64,000 nt of DNA from Neoalteromonas arenosi. GTDB taxonomy: Bacteria > Pseudomonadota > Gammaproteobacteria > Enterobacterales > Alteromonadaceae. The notes beneath the pieces were generated by a model. That model had not been told where the DNA came from. It did no database searches and worked only from the letters and a program-made list of their open reading frames with translations. The DNA is taken from the NCBI RefSeq assembly GCF_030362855.1, contig NZ_JAUCBP010000002.1, positions 408,325-472,324 of the forward strand, read 5' to 3'. Made by a program: the position numbers and the translations under genes. Within the stretch, counting starts at the first letter, position 1, and every line of letters starts with the position of its first letter. Shown here piece by piece: positions 9,987 through 18,417 of the stretch.

Positions 9987-10532
9987 ATGCGTTGCCAAAA
10001 CGGTGTCACATTACTAGAAATGATGATCACCGTCGCGATTGTGGCTATTGTTCTGACAACGGTTGCGCCAAGTATTCAAAGCATTTTAGTGCAAAACCGC
10101 ATAATCGGTGAAATTAATGAATTAAGCGGAATCATTCAATTTGCGCGTCACTCTGCTATTGACGAGCAAACTAATACCGTAGTGTGCCCCACCGAAGATT
10201 ATACCAACTGTACCAATAATTGGGATAACGCCAAGATGGTCTTTATGGATCTAGATGCCAATGGTATGCGTGGCGCAAACGAAGTGCTTCTAGTCGCCTC
10301 TAGTGTTATTAATCGCGTTAATGACATGACTGGCCCGGCAGGTGGTTTTGCTTTTTTGCCAAGTGGCGCAGCCAGCGCCAACGCCACCATTCTGCTTTGT
10401 CATCAAAACAACAACAATGAGTATGCTCGTGCCCTAACGATCAGTTTACAGGGCAGGGTAAAAATGAGTGCGGATAACAACAATGACGGTATTCACGAAG
10501 ATACCAATGGTACCGCCTTAGATTGTTCTTAA
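9987..10532 (+). CDS. fimT: GspH/FimT-type pseudopilin (FimT/FimU-like)
   Basis: 181-residue minor pseudopilin. The start chosen is ATG at 9987, with GAGAG 8-9 nt upstream, giving the short leader MRCQNG before the cleavage site G|VTLLEMMITVAIVAIVLTTV. INELSGIIQFARHSAIDEQTNTVVCPTED matches the GspH/FimT domain, in which a helix is followed by a cysteine-tied beta head. It sits alone, 1.4 kb past pilE and separated by the opposite-strand nadE-glnB pair, whereas fimT/fimU adjoin pilV in Pseudomonas. It could be called FimU instead. Its stop overlaps the convergent slyD stop (TTAA). Confidence 0.82.
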   Translation: MRCQNGVTLLEMMITVAIVAIVLTTVAPSIQSILVQNRIIGEINELSGIIQFARHSAIDEQTNTVVCPTEDYTNCTNNWDNAKMVFMDLDANGMRGANEVLLVASSVINRVNDMTGPAGGFAFLPSGAASANATILLCHQNNNNEYARALTISLQGRVKMSADNNNDGIHEDTNGTALDCS

Positions 10533-11011
10533 TGACTGTGTTGGCATCCACCGGCAGTATGTACATGACCGTGGTCAATTTCTTCAGCTGTTGCATCGCG
10601 CAATGCAATCACTTCCACATCAAATACAAGGTCTACTCCGGCAAGCGGGTGATTACCATCAACTACAACTTCATCATCAGTTACATCAATAATGATAACT
10701 GATTGATCACCGTCATCAGTAGTCGCACGAAACGACATACCGACTTCAACATCCATACCTTCGAACATATTTTTTGGCACGGCTTGGACTAAATTGTCGT
10801 GACGAATACCGTAGGCTTTTTCAGCTGGCACCGTTACGGTAAAAGTGTCGTTAGCTTGCTTGCCTGCCAAAGCTTCTTCTAAGCCCGGTACTAAAAAGCC
10901 GTGACCGTAAAGAAACTCAAGCGGTTGGCCACCCCTTGATGAATCTATCTCAACAGACTCAGTATTGCTGACGGAATAATGGATGGTTACAACGCTATTT
11001 GGTTTAATCAT
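10529..11011 (-). CDS. slyD: FKBP-type peptidyl-prolyl isomerase SlyD
   Basis: 160-residue metallochaperone and prolyl isomerase. The start is the ATG at 11011 (MIKPNSVVTIHYSV), the usual SlyD N-terminus; an upstream GTG would add 13 residues overlapping ygfZ. GHGFLVPGLEEALAGKQAND, the inserted-in-flap chaperone domain and VDGNHPLAGVDLVFDVEVI are all present. The C-terminal tail HGHVHTAGGCQHSH is a short His/Cys metal-binding segment used for nickel binding in this family; it is shorter than the E. coli tail. It lies 13 nt after ygfZ. Confidence 0.93.
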   Translation of the reverse strand: MIKPNSVVTIHYSVSNTESVEIDSSRGGQPLEFLYGHGFLVPGLEEALAGKQANDTFTVTVPAEKAYGIRHDNLVQAVPKNMFEGMDVEVGMSFRATTDDGDQSVIIIDVTDDEVVVDGNHPLAGVDLVFDVEVIALRDATAEEIDHGHVHTAGGCQHSH

Positions 11012-11024
11012 TAGGATCTCTGAA

Positions 11025-11996
11025 TTAATCGATTGAATAAGGCAATTCACTAATAGTGAGTTGCGTATCAGGGGCTTCTTTTAATCGCAATATTTCACCG
11101 ACGCGACTGTCGTTGCTTAACACGGCCAATAGCCAAACTTGATTATCGGTGAAGCCTACGTGTAACACACTGCCACCACGACGCCAATTATCATCAATTG
11201 CTTTTTCAAGTATATCACCCGGAGCAATTGTTAGGGCTTGTTCATTGTTCTTTACTGTACCGGTTAGCAAATATGCTGCACGTTTATTCTTCCCTAAGTA
11301 TTTGGTTCGAGCAACAACCTCTTGACCCATATAACACCCTTTGTTGAAGTCAATTGCGCCAAGGGCTTGCATATTCAGCATTTGCGGAACGAATTCATTA
11401 CTAGTTTGACTGTGAATCGCAGCAATGCCTGCAACTGCGTCTAGGCAGTTCCAACTGCTTTGAGGCTCATTTGCCAAAGAGGCCACACAATCGTCTGGTA
11501 GTGGCATGGTCGCCGGCGTTGCTACGATAAAGCGCGATCCGGTGGGGCCTTTCAGGGTAAGTACCCACCGATTCTCTGTGGCAGTGACAGCCATGTGATC
11601 ATCGTTAAGTTCGCCAAAGGCCCTCTCGAGTTGTTTCTTTGCTTGCGGGCCATAAAACCCCCAAAGTCGGATATCGTTAGACGCGTCAACTATATCGACT
11701 TTGGAAAACACGCCGTATTTATTGAGCTCGGCCAAACTCTTGCCTAGCGCACTTTGCTGAGCGGTGAAATAAAGGGTTTCGCTGTGCTTGACAAGCCAGC
11801 CACTATTCCACATTTTGCCTTTGAAATCACAATGACAAGCGAGCATGCCTTGTGTCTCACTCAGTAATTGCACGTTGGTGGTGATTTGACCCTGCAAGTA
11901 CTCTTCTTTTTGTTCACCGGTTAGTGCTATAAGGCCCAGGTTAGTTAACTCTACAACAAAGTTCTCGGGAAGCTGAAGATGCATGTTTACCGCCAT
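11025..11996 (-). CDS. ygfZ: Folate-binding tRNA-modifying protein YgfZ
   Basis: 323-residue GcvT-like protein, a tetrahydrofolate-dependent factor that helps maintain Fe-S enzymes such as MiaB. The signature KGCYMGQEVVARTKYLG carries the conserved cysteine of the K-G-C-Y-x-G-Q-E motif. The N-terminus holds LTGEQKEEYLQGQITTNV, common to the GcvT/YgfZ fold. It is divergent from sdhE-ygfX, exactly as in E. coli, across a 159-bp gap. Confidence 0.93.
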   Translation of the reverse strand: MAVNMHLQLPENFVVELTNLGLIALTGEQKEEYLQGQITTNVQLLSETQGMLACHCDFKGKMWNSGWLVKHSETLYFTAQQSALGKSLAELNKYGVFSKVDIVDASNDIRLWGFYGPQAKKQLERAFGELNDDHMAVTATENRWVLTLKGPTGSRFIVATPATMPLPDDCVASLANEPQSSWNCLDAVAGIAAIHSQTSNEFVPQMLNMQALGAIDFNKGCYMGQEVVARTKYLGKNKRAAYLLTGTVKNNEQALTIAPGDILEKAIDDNWRRGGSVLHVGFTDNQVWLLAVLSNDSRVGEILRLKEAPDTQLTISELPYSID

Positions 11997-12109
11997 ATCA
12001 ATTGTGAATAGTTCAGTAGTATGTGGTCGATTGCACAGATCGCAAGTTAACCCTAGTGGATTTTCTCAACTGAGCAATTTACTAGTCATCCAATAAGGCG
12101 AGAGTACAG

Positions 12110-12138
12110 TAAACAATCGCAACTGTGCATGATATATT
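12110..12138 (+). promoter_or_regulatory. Possible sigma-70 promoter for sdhE
   Basis: TAAACA, a 17-bp spacer and TATATT lie in the ygfZ-sdhE gap. The implied transcript start is only about 11 nt before the annotated sdhE ATG, so either the leader is very short or translation begins at the ATG at 12162 or 12168. Confidence 0.35.
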
Positions 12139-12155
12139 GAGAGGATGACGCAAGA

Positions 12156-12419
12156 ATGAGTATGACTATGTTTTCTGAAAAACGCTATGCGAGACTTAAA
12201 TGGGCATGCAGACGGGGGATGCTAGAGCTCGACGTGCTGCTTATGCCTTTTGTTGAATCGGGGTTTCACGAATTAAATGACGGTGAGCAGGAGGAGTTTG
12301 AGCGCTTGTTGACCTGTGATGATCCCGATTTGTTTGCATGGTTTATGGGCCATCAGACCTGTGAAGACCCAAGTCTAAATAAAATGGTTCAGCACATTTT
12401 GTCGCGTGTTAAAGTCTAA
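12156..12419 (+). CDS. sdhE: FAD assembly factor SdhE
   Basis: 87-residue protein that promotes covalent flavinylation of succinate dehydrogenase and fumarate reductase. The RGMLELD motif (WACRRGMLELDVLLMPF), the known SdhA contact, is intact, and the small all-helical length is right. Three in-frame ATGs (12156, 12162, 12168) are possible; the first is annotated. The downstream ygfX start overlaps by 14 nt. Neighbours ygfZ and ygfX match E. coli. Confidence 0.93.
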   Translation: MSMTMFSEKRYARLKWACRRGMLELDVLLMPFVESGFHELNDGEQEEFERLLTCDDPDLFAWFMGHQTCEDPSLNKMVQHILSRVKV

Positions 12420-12825
12420 CATTACCTACACTACGGGGTTTGAGCGTCTACAGGCCGCCGGTTTTGCCGGCGCAGTTTTTGTCATTAACCTATCTCTCCT
12501 GCTAGCAGTTAAGGAGCCCTCCAGCATAGTTCTCTGGATAGCAATTGTTGCCCTTGCTGCGGTTGCATGGCGTATTTTTGTGGTCTTGAACGAGCAAACA
12601 TTAATTCGTTTTGTATTTGATGATGTCGATCAGTGCAGTGTAGATGGTGGTGAATATGGTGCTATTAGTCGCAAAACTCGCATCAGTCCATGGTGGGTCT
12701 GGTTAGTTATCGATGTTCCCAATATTAAATGCCAACACTACACGCTTTGTACTTGGAAACTCAGCACTGCCTGTGTGCGAAGCCTAAATTTTCGCATTCT
12801 TCGTGGGCTTCACAAAAGTTCGTAG
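12406..12825 (+). CDS. ygfX: YgfX (CptA)-like membrane protein
   Basis: 139 residues with two membrane segments (about 17-34 and 40-60) and a basic, beta-rich C-terminal part (DGGEYGAISRKTRISPWWVWLVI). Similarity by eye to YgfX/CptA is modest. The call rests on size, the two-helix N-terminus and position directly after sdhE with an overlapping GTG start. In E. coli CptA is described as a toxin partner of SdhE (CptB) acting on MreB/FtsZ; in other species it aids SdhE-dependent flavinylation. Which role applies here cannot be seen. Confidence 0.7.
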   Translation: MLKSNITYTTGFERLQAAGFAGAVFVINLSLLLAVKEPSSIVLWIAIVALAAVAWRIFVVLNEQTLIRFVFDDVDQCSVDGGEYGAISRKTRISPWWVWLVIDVPNIKCQHYTLCTWKLSTACVRSLNFRILRGLHKSS

Positions 12826-12832
12826 TGGTTAA

Positions 12833-13711
12833 ATGAACATTGGCATTATCCTAAGAGGCTTAGTAAAAAGCGCGGATTTAGGCCGCTTGGAGGGGCTGGC
12901 TAGCGGCCAAATCGCCAATGATAATCCAATCTTTCAACAGCAAGTGAAAGTGTGCGATATACAAACCACAGTTCAAAATTATCACGCTTACCACCAGTGG
13001 CAACACTCACATTGGCACCCTTGTATTGCGCAAGTATTATCACTTAATCTACAAATGCGCTGCCTAACTCAGTCGCAATCAGGCGTTCCTCTGATTGGAT
13101 TGGTTCACGTTGCCAACCGAATCCTGTGGTTAGCACCGCTTACCGAGCAAGAGACTGAGATTGAATGTCAGATTTCAGGGTATAGATTACATCGAAGAGG
13201 CGTCGTTCTGACGTTGAGAACCCGATTAAAGCAAGCCGATCAGATCGCAATCATTGCTGATAGTGAGTATTTGTATCGTTGTAAACTACGCGCCAACGAC
13301 TCAACGGAAACAGAACCGTTTGGATACGCTGAAGCAGAGGGCCGAGCTGTATTCAACTCAATCGCACTCAATAATGACGTAGGACGCCGATATGCGCAGC
13401 TAAGTGGCGATTACAATCCCATTCACTTGTGGCCTTTAACGGCAAAGTTGTTCGGATTTAAGCGCCCTATAGCGCATGGTATGCATACGCTCGCCTTGTG
13501 CATATCAGCGCGTTACCAGTCGGCAGATAAGTGGCAAGGCGAAACTCAGCTTGATGCTTTCTTCAAAGCTCCTGCTATGCTGCCGTGTAAGCTTGAAATG
13601 GCAACAAATGAACAACGAACTATTGCCAGTGCGTCTGTTCTCGGTCTTTACAACCCTGATGCACCGGACGGCCAGCGTGAGATACTTCAGCTTCGCATAA
13701 GTCGTCTATAG
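12833..13711 (+). CDS. MaoC-like hot-dog dehydratase domain protein
   Basis: 292 residues. The C-terminal half contains the (R)-specific enoyl-CoA hydratase 2/MaoC motif, YAQLSGDYNPIHLWPLTAKLFGFKRPIAHGMHTLA, with the catalytic Asp and His (D-x-N-x-x-H). The N-terminal half (VAKRILWLAPLTEQETEIECQ-like strands) may be a second, degenerate hot dog, giving the double hot-dog layout seen in acyl-CoA hydratases. It follows ygfX by 7 nt on the same strand and is convergent with nadB. The substrate is unknown; an acyl-CoA or acyl-ACP is inferred. Such a gene is not a usual member of the sdhE-ygfX neighbourhood. Confidence 0.75.
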   Translation: MNIGIILRGLVKSADLGRLEGLASGQIANDNPIFQQQVKVCDIQTTVQNYHAYHQWQHSHWHPCIAQVLSLNLQMRCLTQSQSGVPLIGLVHVANRILWLAPLTEQETEIECQISGYRLHRRGVVLTLRTRLKQADQIAIIADSEYLYRCKLRANDSTETEPFGYAEAEGRAVFNSIALNNDVGRRYAQLSGDYNPIHLWPLTAKLFGFKRPIAHGMHTLALCISARYQSADKWQGETQLDAFFKAPAMLPCKLEMATNEQRTIASASVLGLYNPDAPDGQREILQLRISRL

Positions 13712-13731
13712 CACGGGTCAATTAACCCGTG
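13712..13731. other. Hairpin between convergent maoC-like gene and nadB
   Basis: Perfect 7-bp inverted repeat CACGGGT/ACCCGTG with a 6-nt loop, starting right after the stop of the MaoC-like gene and covering the nadB stop. No T run follows on either strand, so it could slow polymerase or protect 3' ends but is not a standard terminator. Confidence 0.4.
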
Positions 13732-15398
13732 GCTAGACTACCGGCTTCAGTTATCGGTTTCACCCGGGGTGGCAACACCGTTGGCCCTGCGTTTTCAGCC
13801 ATATTGGGGTAATCGAGATTGTAGTGCAAACCTCGACTCTCTTTGCGGGCAATGGCGCAGCGAACAATTAATTCAGCAACTGTTACAAGGTTGCGGAGTT
13901 CGAGTAAATTGTTGCTGATCCGGAAGTTTGCATAGTATTCATCAATCTCTTGTTCCAACAATTGGATCCGACGAAATGCACGCTCTAATCGTTTGTTGGT
14001 GCGGACAATGCCCACATAGTCCCACATAAACAATCGCAGCTCGTGCCAGTTGTGCTGAATAATAACTTCTTCATCTGAGTTGGTAACGCGGCTTTCATCC
14101 CAAGGAGCAATTTCGCAAGGTGGCGACACCTCATTGAGGCGCTGTTGAATGTGTTCTGCTGCGGAGTGGGCAAATACAATACATTCCAATAACGAGTTAC
14201 TTGCCATGCGGTTAGCACCGTGCAAACCCGTGTATGCGACTTCGCCAATGGCATATACATTGTGTAAATCGGTTTGGGCATTTAAGTCTGTAACCACACC
14301 ACCACAACTGTAGTGTGCTGCGGGTACTACCGGAATGGGTTGGCGCGTTATATCTATTCCTAGTGAACGACATTTACGGTAAATATTGGGGAAGTGTTTA
14401 ACGATAAAATCGGCAGGCTTGTGGCTGATATCGAGATACATGCAGTCGGCACCCAAGCGCTTCATTTCAAAGTCTATCGCTCGTGCGACAATATCCCGCG
14501 GCGCCAAATCGGCGCGTTCATCAAACTTGTGCATAAAGCGAGTGCCGTCGGCATGACACAAAAATGCACCTTCGCCACGCAATGCTTCAGTGATCAAAAA
14601 ATTACCCGCCTCAGGGTGATACAGGCAAGTTGGATGGAATTGATTAAATTCCATGTTAGCGACGCGACAGCCTGCGCGCCAAGCTAAAGCGATACCGTCA
14701 CCACTTGAGACATCTGGATTAGAGGTGTATTGGTACACCTTACTCGCACCACCTGAAGCCATTGCAGCAAACCGACAACTAATGACCTCAACGTGTTCAT
14801 TATTCCGTGACCAAACATAGGCGCCAATACACAGTTTAGGATCGTTTTTATCCATAATCAGGTCGATAGCATTGTAGCGTTCAAACAAATGGATATTAGG
14901 GTGCTGACTCGCAGCCTCGTTTAGGGTCAATTGCACTGCTTGGCCAGTAGCGTCAGCCGCATGCAGTATGCGTCGATGGCTATGGCCCCCCTCACGCGTG
15001 AGGTGATAGCGAGTATCGCCATTTTCGTCTGTTTCGGTGTCAAATGGCATGCCGAAATTGATCAGCCATTGCATGCACGCCTTACCGCGCTCGGCGGTGA
15101 AACGTACCACCGCTTCGTCACACAAACCGGCACCGGCGTCCAAGGTATCCTCAACATGCGCCTGAATACTATCCGCTTCGTCGAATACCGCAGCGATTCC
15201 GCCTTGGGCATAACGCGTCGCACCCTCGTTGCGGTCACTTTTGCTTAATACAATCACATTGCAATAATCAGCGAGCTTCAGTGCTAAACTGAGCCCTGCA
15301 GCGCCACTGCCGATGATAAGCACGTCACATTGATGCTGAATAGTGTTGGTAGTCGCTGCATCAGCTTGCGCAGAAGCACAGTTTTCAGATTGAGGCAT
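13722..15398 (-). CDS. nadB: L-aspartate oxidase
   Basis: First step of de novo NAD synthesis: FAD-dependent oxidation of L-aspartate to iminoaspartate. 558 residues from the ATG at 15398, which has AGAGAT 6 nt upstream; an ATG 48 nt further upstream is less likely. The FAD-binding [15 protein letters not shown], the [12 protein letters not shown] loop, [19 protein letters not shown], and AAHYSCGGV with [22 protein letters not shown] identify the flavoprotein family and NadB within it. It is divergent from rpoE, as in E. coli. nadA is not in the window. Confidence 0.96.
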   Translation of the reverse strand: MPQSENCASAQADAATTNTIQHQCDVLIIGSGAAGLSLALKLADYCNVIVLSKSDRNEGATRYAQGGIAAVFDEADSIQAHVEDTLDAGAGLCDEAVVRFTAERGKACMQWLINFGMPFDTETDENGDTRYHLTREGGHSHRRILHAADATGQAVQLTLNEAASQHPNIHLFERYNAIDLIMDKNDPKLCIGAYVWSRNNEHVEVISCRFAAMASGGASKVYQYTSNPDVSSGDGIALAWRAGCRVANMEFNQFHPTCLYHPEAGNFLITEALRGEGAFLCHADGTRFMHKFDERADLAPRDIVARAIDFEMKRLGADCMYLDISHKPADFIVKHFPNIYRKCRSLGIDITRQPIPVVPAAHYSCGGVVTDLNAQTDLHNVYAIGEVAYTGLHGANRMASNSLLECIVFAHSAAEHIQQRLNEVSPPCEIAPWDESRVTNSDEEVIIQHNWHELRLFMWDYVGIVRTNKRLERAFRRIQLLEQEIDEYYANFRISNNLLELRNLVTVAELIVRCAIARKESRGLHYNLDYPNMAENAGPTVLPPRVKPITEAGSLATG

Positions 15399-15504
15399 AG
15401 TATCTCTGGTCAGTTTATTCGCAATACCGCTATAAAAAAGGCGCACTGAGCGCTATCATTTATGCGTAAATTGAATTTTTCGTTCATTTTTTTTAAATAT
15501 TATC

Positions 15505-15531
15505 GAACTTTCGGCAAACACCAAAGTCTAT
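15505..15531 (+). promoter_or_regulatory. Sigma-E type promoter upstream of rpoE
   Basis: GAACTT (15505-15510), a 16-bp spacer and TCTAT (15527-15531) match the E. coli sigma-E consensus in sequence and spacing; the E. coli rpoE autoregulatory promoter has the same GAACTT-N16-TCTAA layout. It lies about 50 bp before the rpoE ATG, so the operon is probably autoregulated. Confidence 0.65.
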
Positions 15532-15582
15532 TAAGTTGCTTGCATGGGCCGTGCAGTGATGTAGTAAGGAGAATTGGCTCGA

Positions 15583-16161
15583 ATGAGTGAGCAAATAACT
15601 GACCAACAATTGGTCGAGAAAGTACAACGTGGCGACAAGAATGCCTTTAATTTGTTGGTGGTCAGGTATCAACACAAAGTGATGCATTTAGTTGGGCGTT
15701 ACGTTAAAAGTTCGGGAGATGTGGCCGATGTTACGCAGGAAGCGTTCATTAAAGCCTATCGAGCGTTACCCAGCTTTAGAGGGGATAGTGCGTTTTACAC
15801 CTGGCTGTATCGCATTGCTGTTAACACAGCAAAAAATTATTTGGTGTCGCAAGGTCGAAAACCGCCCGGCAGTGATATAGACGCTCAAGAAGCGGATTAT
15901 TACGATGGTGGAGAAGCGTTGCACGATAACAGTACGCCCGAGCGTTCGCTGTTGTCCAACGAAATCGAAGCGACATTGTTTAGAGTAGTTGAAAAGCTAC
16001 CTGATGATTTGCGGATGGCAATAACATTGCGTGAAATGGAAGGGCTTAGCTATGAAGAAATTGCGGCAGTGATGGATTGTCCAGTCGGTACGGTTCGGTC
16101 GCGAATCTTCAGAGCTCGGGAAGCCATAGACAAAGTCATTCAACCATTAATGCAGAATTGA
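15583..16161 (+). CDS. rpoE: RNA polymerase sigma factor RpoE (sigma-E)
   Basis: 192-residue ECF sigma factor for envelope stress, near-identical in length to E. coli RpoE (191). Region 2 is FNLLVVRYQHKVMHLVGRY...DVADVTQEAFIKAYRALPSFRG and region 4 is LPDDLRMAITLREMEGLSYEEIA...PVGTVRSRIFRAREAI. The ATG at 15583 is preferred, with AAGGAG at 15566-15571; a TTG at 15574 is too close to it. The operon continues rseA-rseB-rseC. nadB is divergent upstream. Confidence 0.96.
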   Translation: MSEQITDQQLVEKVQRGDKNAFNLLVVRYQHKVMHLVGRYVKSSGDVADVTQEAFIKAYRALPSFRGDSAFYTWLYRIAVNTAKNYLVSQGRKPPGSDIDAQEADYYDGGEALHDNSTPERSLLSNEIEATLFRVVEKLPDDLRMAITLREMEGLSYEEIAAVMDCPVGTVRSRIFRAREAIDKVIQPLMQN

Positions 16162-16214
16162 TGATTGAAACAGTAACAGTTAGTATACAAACGCGAGTCA
16201 ATTAAGAGAGTTTT

Positions 16215-16820
16215 ATGACGCAAGAGCAAGAAAATTTGTCAGCATTTGTTGATGGTGAGTACCAAGGCGATGATTCTGCGTTGGTTAGTGCCCTCAAGCA
16301 AGATACTGAATTGCAGGATAAATGGCGCCGCTACCACACCATTAGAGATGGTTTGCGCGGCGAGTTACCAGCGGATTCGAGTATCGATATTGCCAATAGC
16401 ATAGCCGCAGCAATCGCTGATGAGCCTGCGATAGTCGCTCCTAAACGCCGGTTGCGTGACCTCCCCGTTGTTGGTAGCGTAATCCCGTTAGTCAAACAAT
16501 CAGGCCAATTCTTAGTTGCAGCATCTGTTGCCGCCGTCGCTATCCTGGGCGTGCAAAATTACAACACTACCCCTGAAATTGATGAGCCGTTGATGACTGC
16601 ACCACCTATTGCAGGTCGTCCACAAGGCGGACTTGCGCCAGTGAGCTTGGAGCAAACTCGGCCGGTCGAAAGAACCGATATGGCGACTTTGCTTGAGCAG
16701 CGTCGGCAGATTAATGCATTAATCGCTGATCACGAGCGTCAGCTCCAGTTAAAGCAGGCACAGATGCAAGATTCAACTGCTCAAGAGCAGGCAGCGGAGC
16801 AAGATCAGCAACCGGAATAG
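16215..16820 (+). CDS. rseA: Anti-sigma-E factor RseA
   Basis: 201-residue single-pass inner-membrane protein that holds sigma-E and is cut by DegS, then RseP, on envelope stress. The N-terminal cytoplasmic domain (ENLSAFVDGEYQGD...WRRYHTIRDGLRGE) matches the RseA family. One membrane helix lies at about 99-114. The periplasmic part is short and ends in a Gln-rich coiled-coil-like tail (RRQINALIADHERQLQLKQAQM). It is 53 nt after rpoE and 7 nt before rseB. Confidence 0.93.
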   Translation: MTQEQENLSAFVDGEYQGDDSALVSALKQDTELQDKWRRYHTIRDGLRGELPADSSIDIANSIAAAIADEPAIVAPKRRLRDLPVVGSVIPLVKQSGQFLVAASVAAVAILGVQNYNTTPEIDEPLMTAPPIAGRPQGGLAPVSLEQTRPVERTDMATLLEQRRQINALIADHERQLQLKQAQMQDSTAQEQAAEQDQQPE

Positions 16821-16827
16821 GATATTC

Positions 16828-17841
16828 ATGCTAAACCTCTCGCTTAGATTTAAAGCCGCCGCGACGCTTATGCTAGCGGCGGTTTTGTTTAGTCCATTAT
16901 GTGTCGCACAGGAACCTGAGGGCGATGTTGACAGCCCTGAAGCTGCCGTTGAAAAGTTAAGTGGCGCACAATGGTTGTTGAAGATGTCACAGGCCGTAAG
17001 TCAAACGAATTATCAAATGTCTTTAGTCGAGCAACGACCAGGCTCCGATACAGTCCCTTACTTGTGGCGTCATGGCGTGTTTGAAAATGGCATAACCATG
17101 GAGCAACTCAGTATGCTCAATGGTCCGGGTAAAGAATTTATTCGCGTCAATCGTCAAGTCAGCGTGTTTGAACCCAACGTCGCTCCGTTTAGCTTATCGG
17201 GTCGAATTATTGATGGACCATTTCCATCCGATTTATTGCTCAATCCACTAGATTTGCAATCGGCTTATACTTTTATCGCCATTGGTCGCGGTCGCGTCTC
17301 CGGACGAGCGGCACAGCAAATTCGCATAGTAAGTCGCGATAACTCACGCTATGCGTATCAATTGTGGGTTGATGAAGAAACCGGCATGCCGTTGAAAATG
17401 AATATGCTTGACCAATCCGGTCAATTGATAAAGCAGATTCAAGTTACTCAGTTTACCACCAGTGCTGAACCACACGAGTTTTTTAGTCGAATTAACCACG
17501 AAGCGTTACCGACAATCACTGCGGTTCCTTTGAGCTATCACCAGCACAATTGGCAAATTGCGTATATGCCAATAGGTATGACCGAAGTGAAACGCAACAC
17601 TCATAGGTTAAGCGTTACTGACCAAGTGGTTGAGTATGCAATGTTGAGTGATGGCATGGTCGAAGTTTCTGTATATGTTATGCCAATCAGTGCCAGTGGC
17701 CCGCAAAATAACGTTTACCGGCATGAATCTAAAACCCTCCTCAACCGAACAGAAGGTGGTATGCAAATATCGGTGATCGGCGAGATCCCCCCGCAAACAG
17801 CTAATAAGATAGCAACATCATTAGTCGCCAGAGTTGAGTAG
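16828..17841 (+). CDS. rseB: Periplasmic sigma-E regulator RseB (MucB)
   Basis: 337-residue periplasmic protein that binds RseA and shields it from DegS until it senses mislocalised LPS or lipoprotein. A signal peptide is visible (hydrophobic residues about 8-25, cut near CVAQ). The two-lobed MucB/RseB fold is indicated by YQMSLVEQRPGSDTVPYLWRHGVFENG and by YAYQLWVDEETGMPLKMNML, the lipoprotein-like large domain. It lies between rseA and rseC as in E. coli. No mucD-like protease gene follows. Confidence 0.93.
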   Translation: MLNLSLRFKAAATLMLAAVLFSPLCVAQEPEGDVDSPEAAVEKLSGAQWLLKMSQAVSQTNYQMSLVEQRPGSDTVPYLWRHGVFENGITMEQLSMLNGPGKEFIRVNRQVSVFEPNVAPFSLSGRIIDGPFPSDLLLNPLDLQSAYTFIAIGRGRVSGRAAQQIRIVSRDNSRYAYQLWVDEETGMPLKMNMLDQSGQLIKQIQVTQFTTSAEPHEFFSRINHEALPTITAVPLSYHQHNWQIAYMPIGMTEVKRNTHRLSVTDQVVEYAMLSDGMVEVSVYVMPISASGPQNNVYRHESKTLLNRTEGGMQISVIGEIPPQTANKIATSLVARVE

Positions 17842-17846
17842 ACCCG

Positions 17847-18332
17847 ATGATCGAAGAAGTAGGCAAAGTTATTGCGGTTGAGCGCGACGAAATCATAGTG
17901 GAAACTGAGATAAAAACCACATGCGGTAGTTGTGAAGCTCAGCAAAATTGCGGTACTGGGACTATTGCTAAAGCGCTTGCACCGCGCCGTGAAACCTTGC
18001 GGTTCTCTACTGAGCTACCGGTTCAAGTGGGCAGTAAGGTTCGTTTAGGTATTCCCGAGACGGCGTTATTGAAAGCGTCAATCTGGCTTTACGTTATACC
18101 GTTACTTGGATTGATTGTGGGTGGGGCACTGTTCAGTTGGGTTTTACCGATCTTTGGCCTGGTTCACGAAGGCTGGGTTATTGCAAGTACCATACTGGCT
18201 GCACTGGCGGCGTTTGTTTGGGTTTCTGCAACCGTCAAACAGCGAGAGCTACAACAGTATCAACCGCGCCTTCTGGGTGTGATCTTGGATAGTTCTGAAC
18301 CCGTAAAAGTATCAATAGCAAACCCACGCTAG
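17847..18332 (+). CDS. rseC: SoxR-reducing system/positive regulator RseC
   Basis: 161-residue RseC/MucC membrane protein. The cytoplasmic N-terminus has the conserved cysteine cluster TTCGSCEAQQNCG (C26, C29, C35), thought to carry a redox-active centre. Two membrane helices follow (about 77-99 and 106-129), then a basic tail. E. coli RseC mildly modulates sigma-E and is linked with Rsx in SoxR reduction; other family members act in electron transport. It is the last gene of the rpoE unit, 5 nt after rseB. Confidence 0.9.
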   Translation: MIEEVGKVIAVERDEIIVETEIKTTCGSCEAQQNCGTGTIAKALAPRRETLRFSTELPVQVGSKVRLGIPETALLKASIWLYVIPLLGLIVGGALFSWVLPIFGLVHEGWVIASTILAALAAFVWVSATVKQRELQQYQPRLLGVILDSSEPVKVSIANPR

Positions 18333-18368
18333 CTTTCCGCGTCGGTAACGAGTAAAATTCAGCCGTTT

Positions 18369-18390
18369 TTGCGCTTCGCAATTTTCTTTT
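18369..18390 (+). terminator. Weak terminator-like hairpin after rseC
   Basis: A short 5-bp stem TTGCG/CGCAA with a CTT loop is followed by TTTTCTTTT. It lies in the 85-bp gap before lepA and may cause partial termination, with read-through into lepA. Confidence 0.35.
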
Positions 18391-18417
18391 CACTTTTTTC
18401 AGGTAGTTTCTAACGCA

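Noticed and set aside
15574..15582. TTG at 15574 as the rpoE start
   Set aside because: It is only 2 nt from the AAGGAG ribosome site, while the ATG at 15583 gives the family N-terminus and length.
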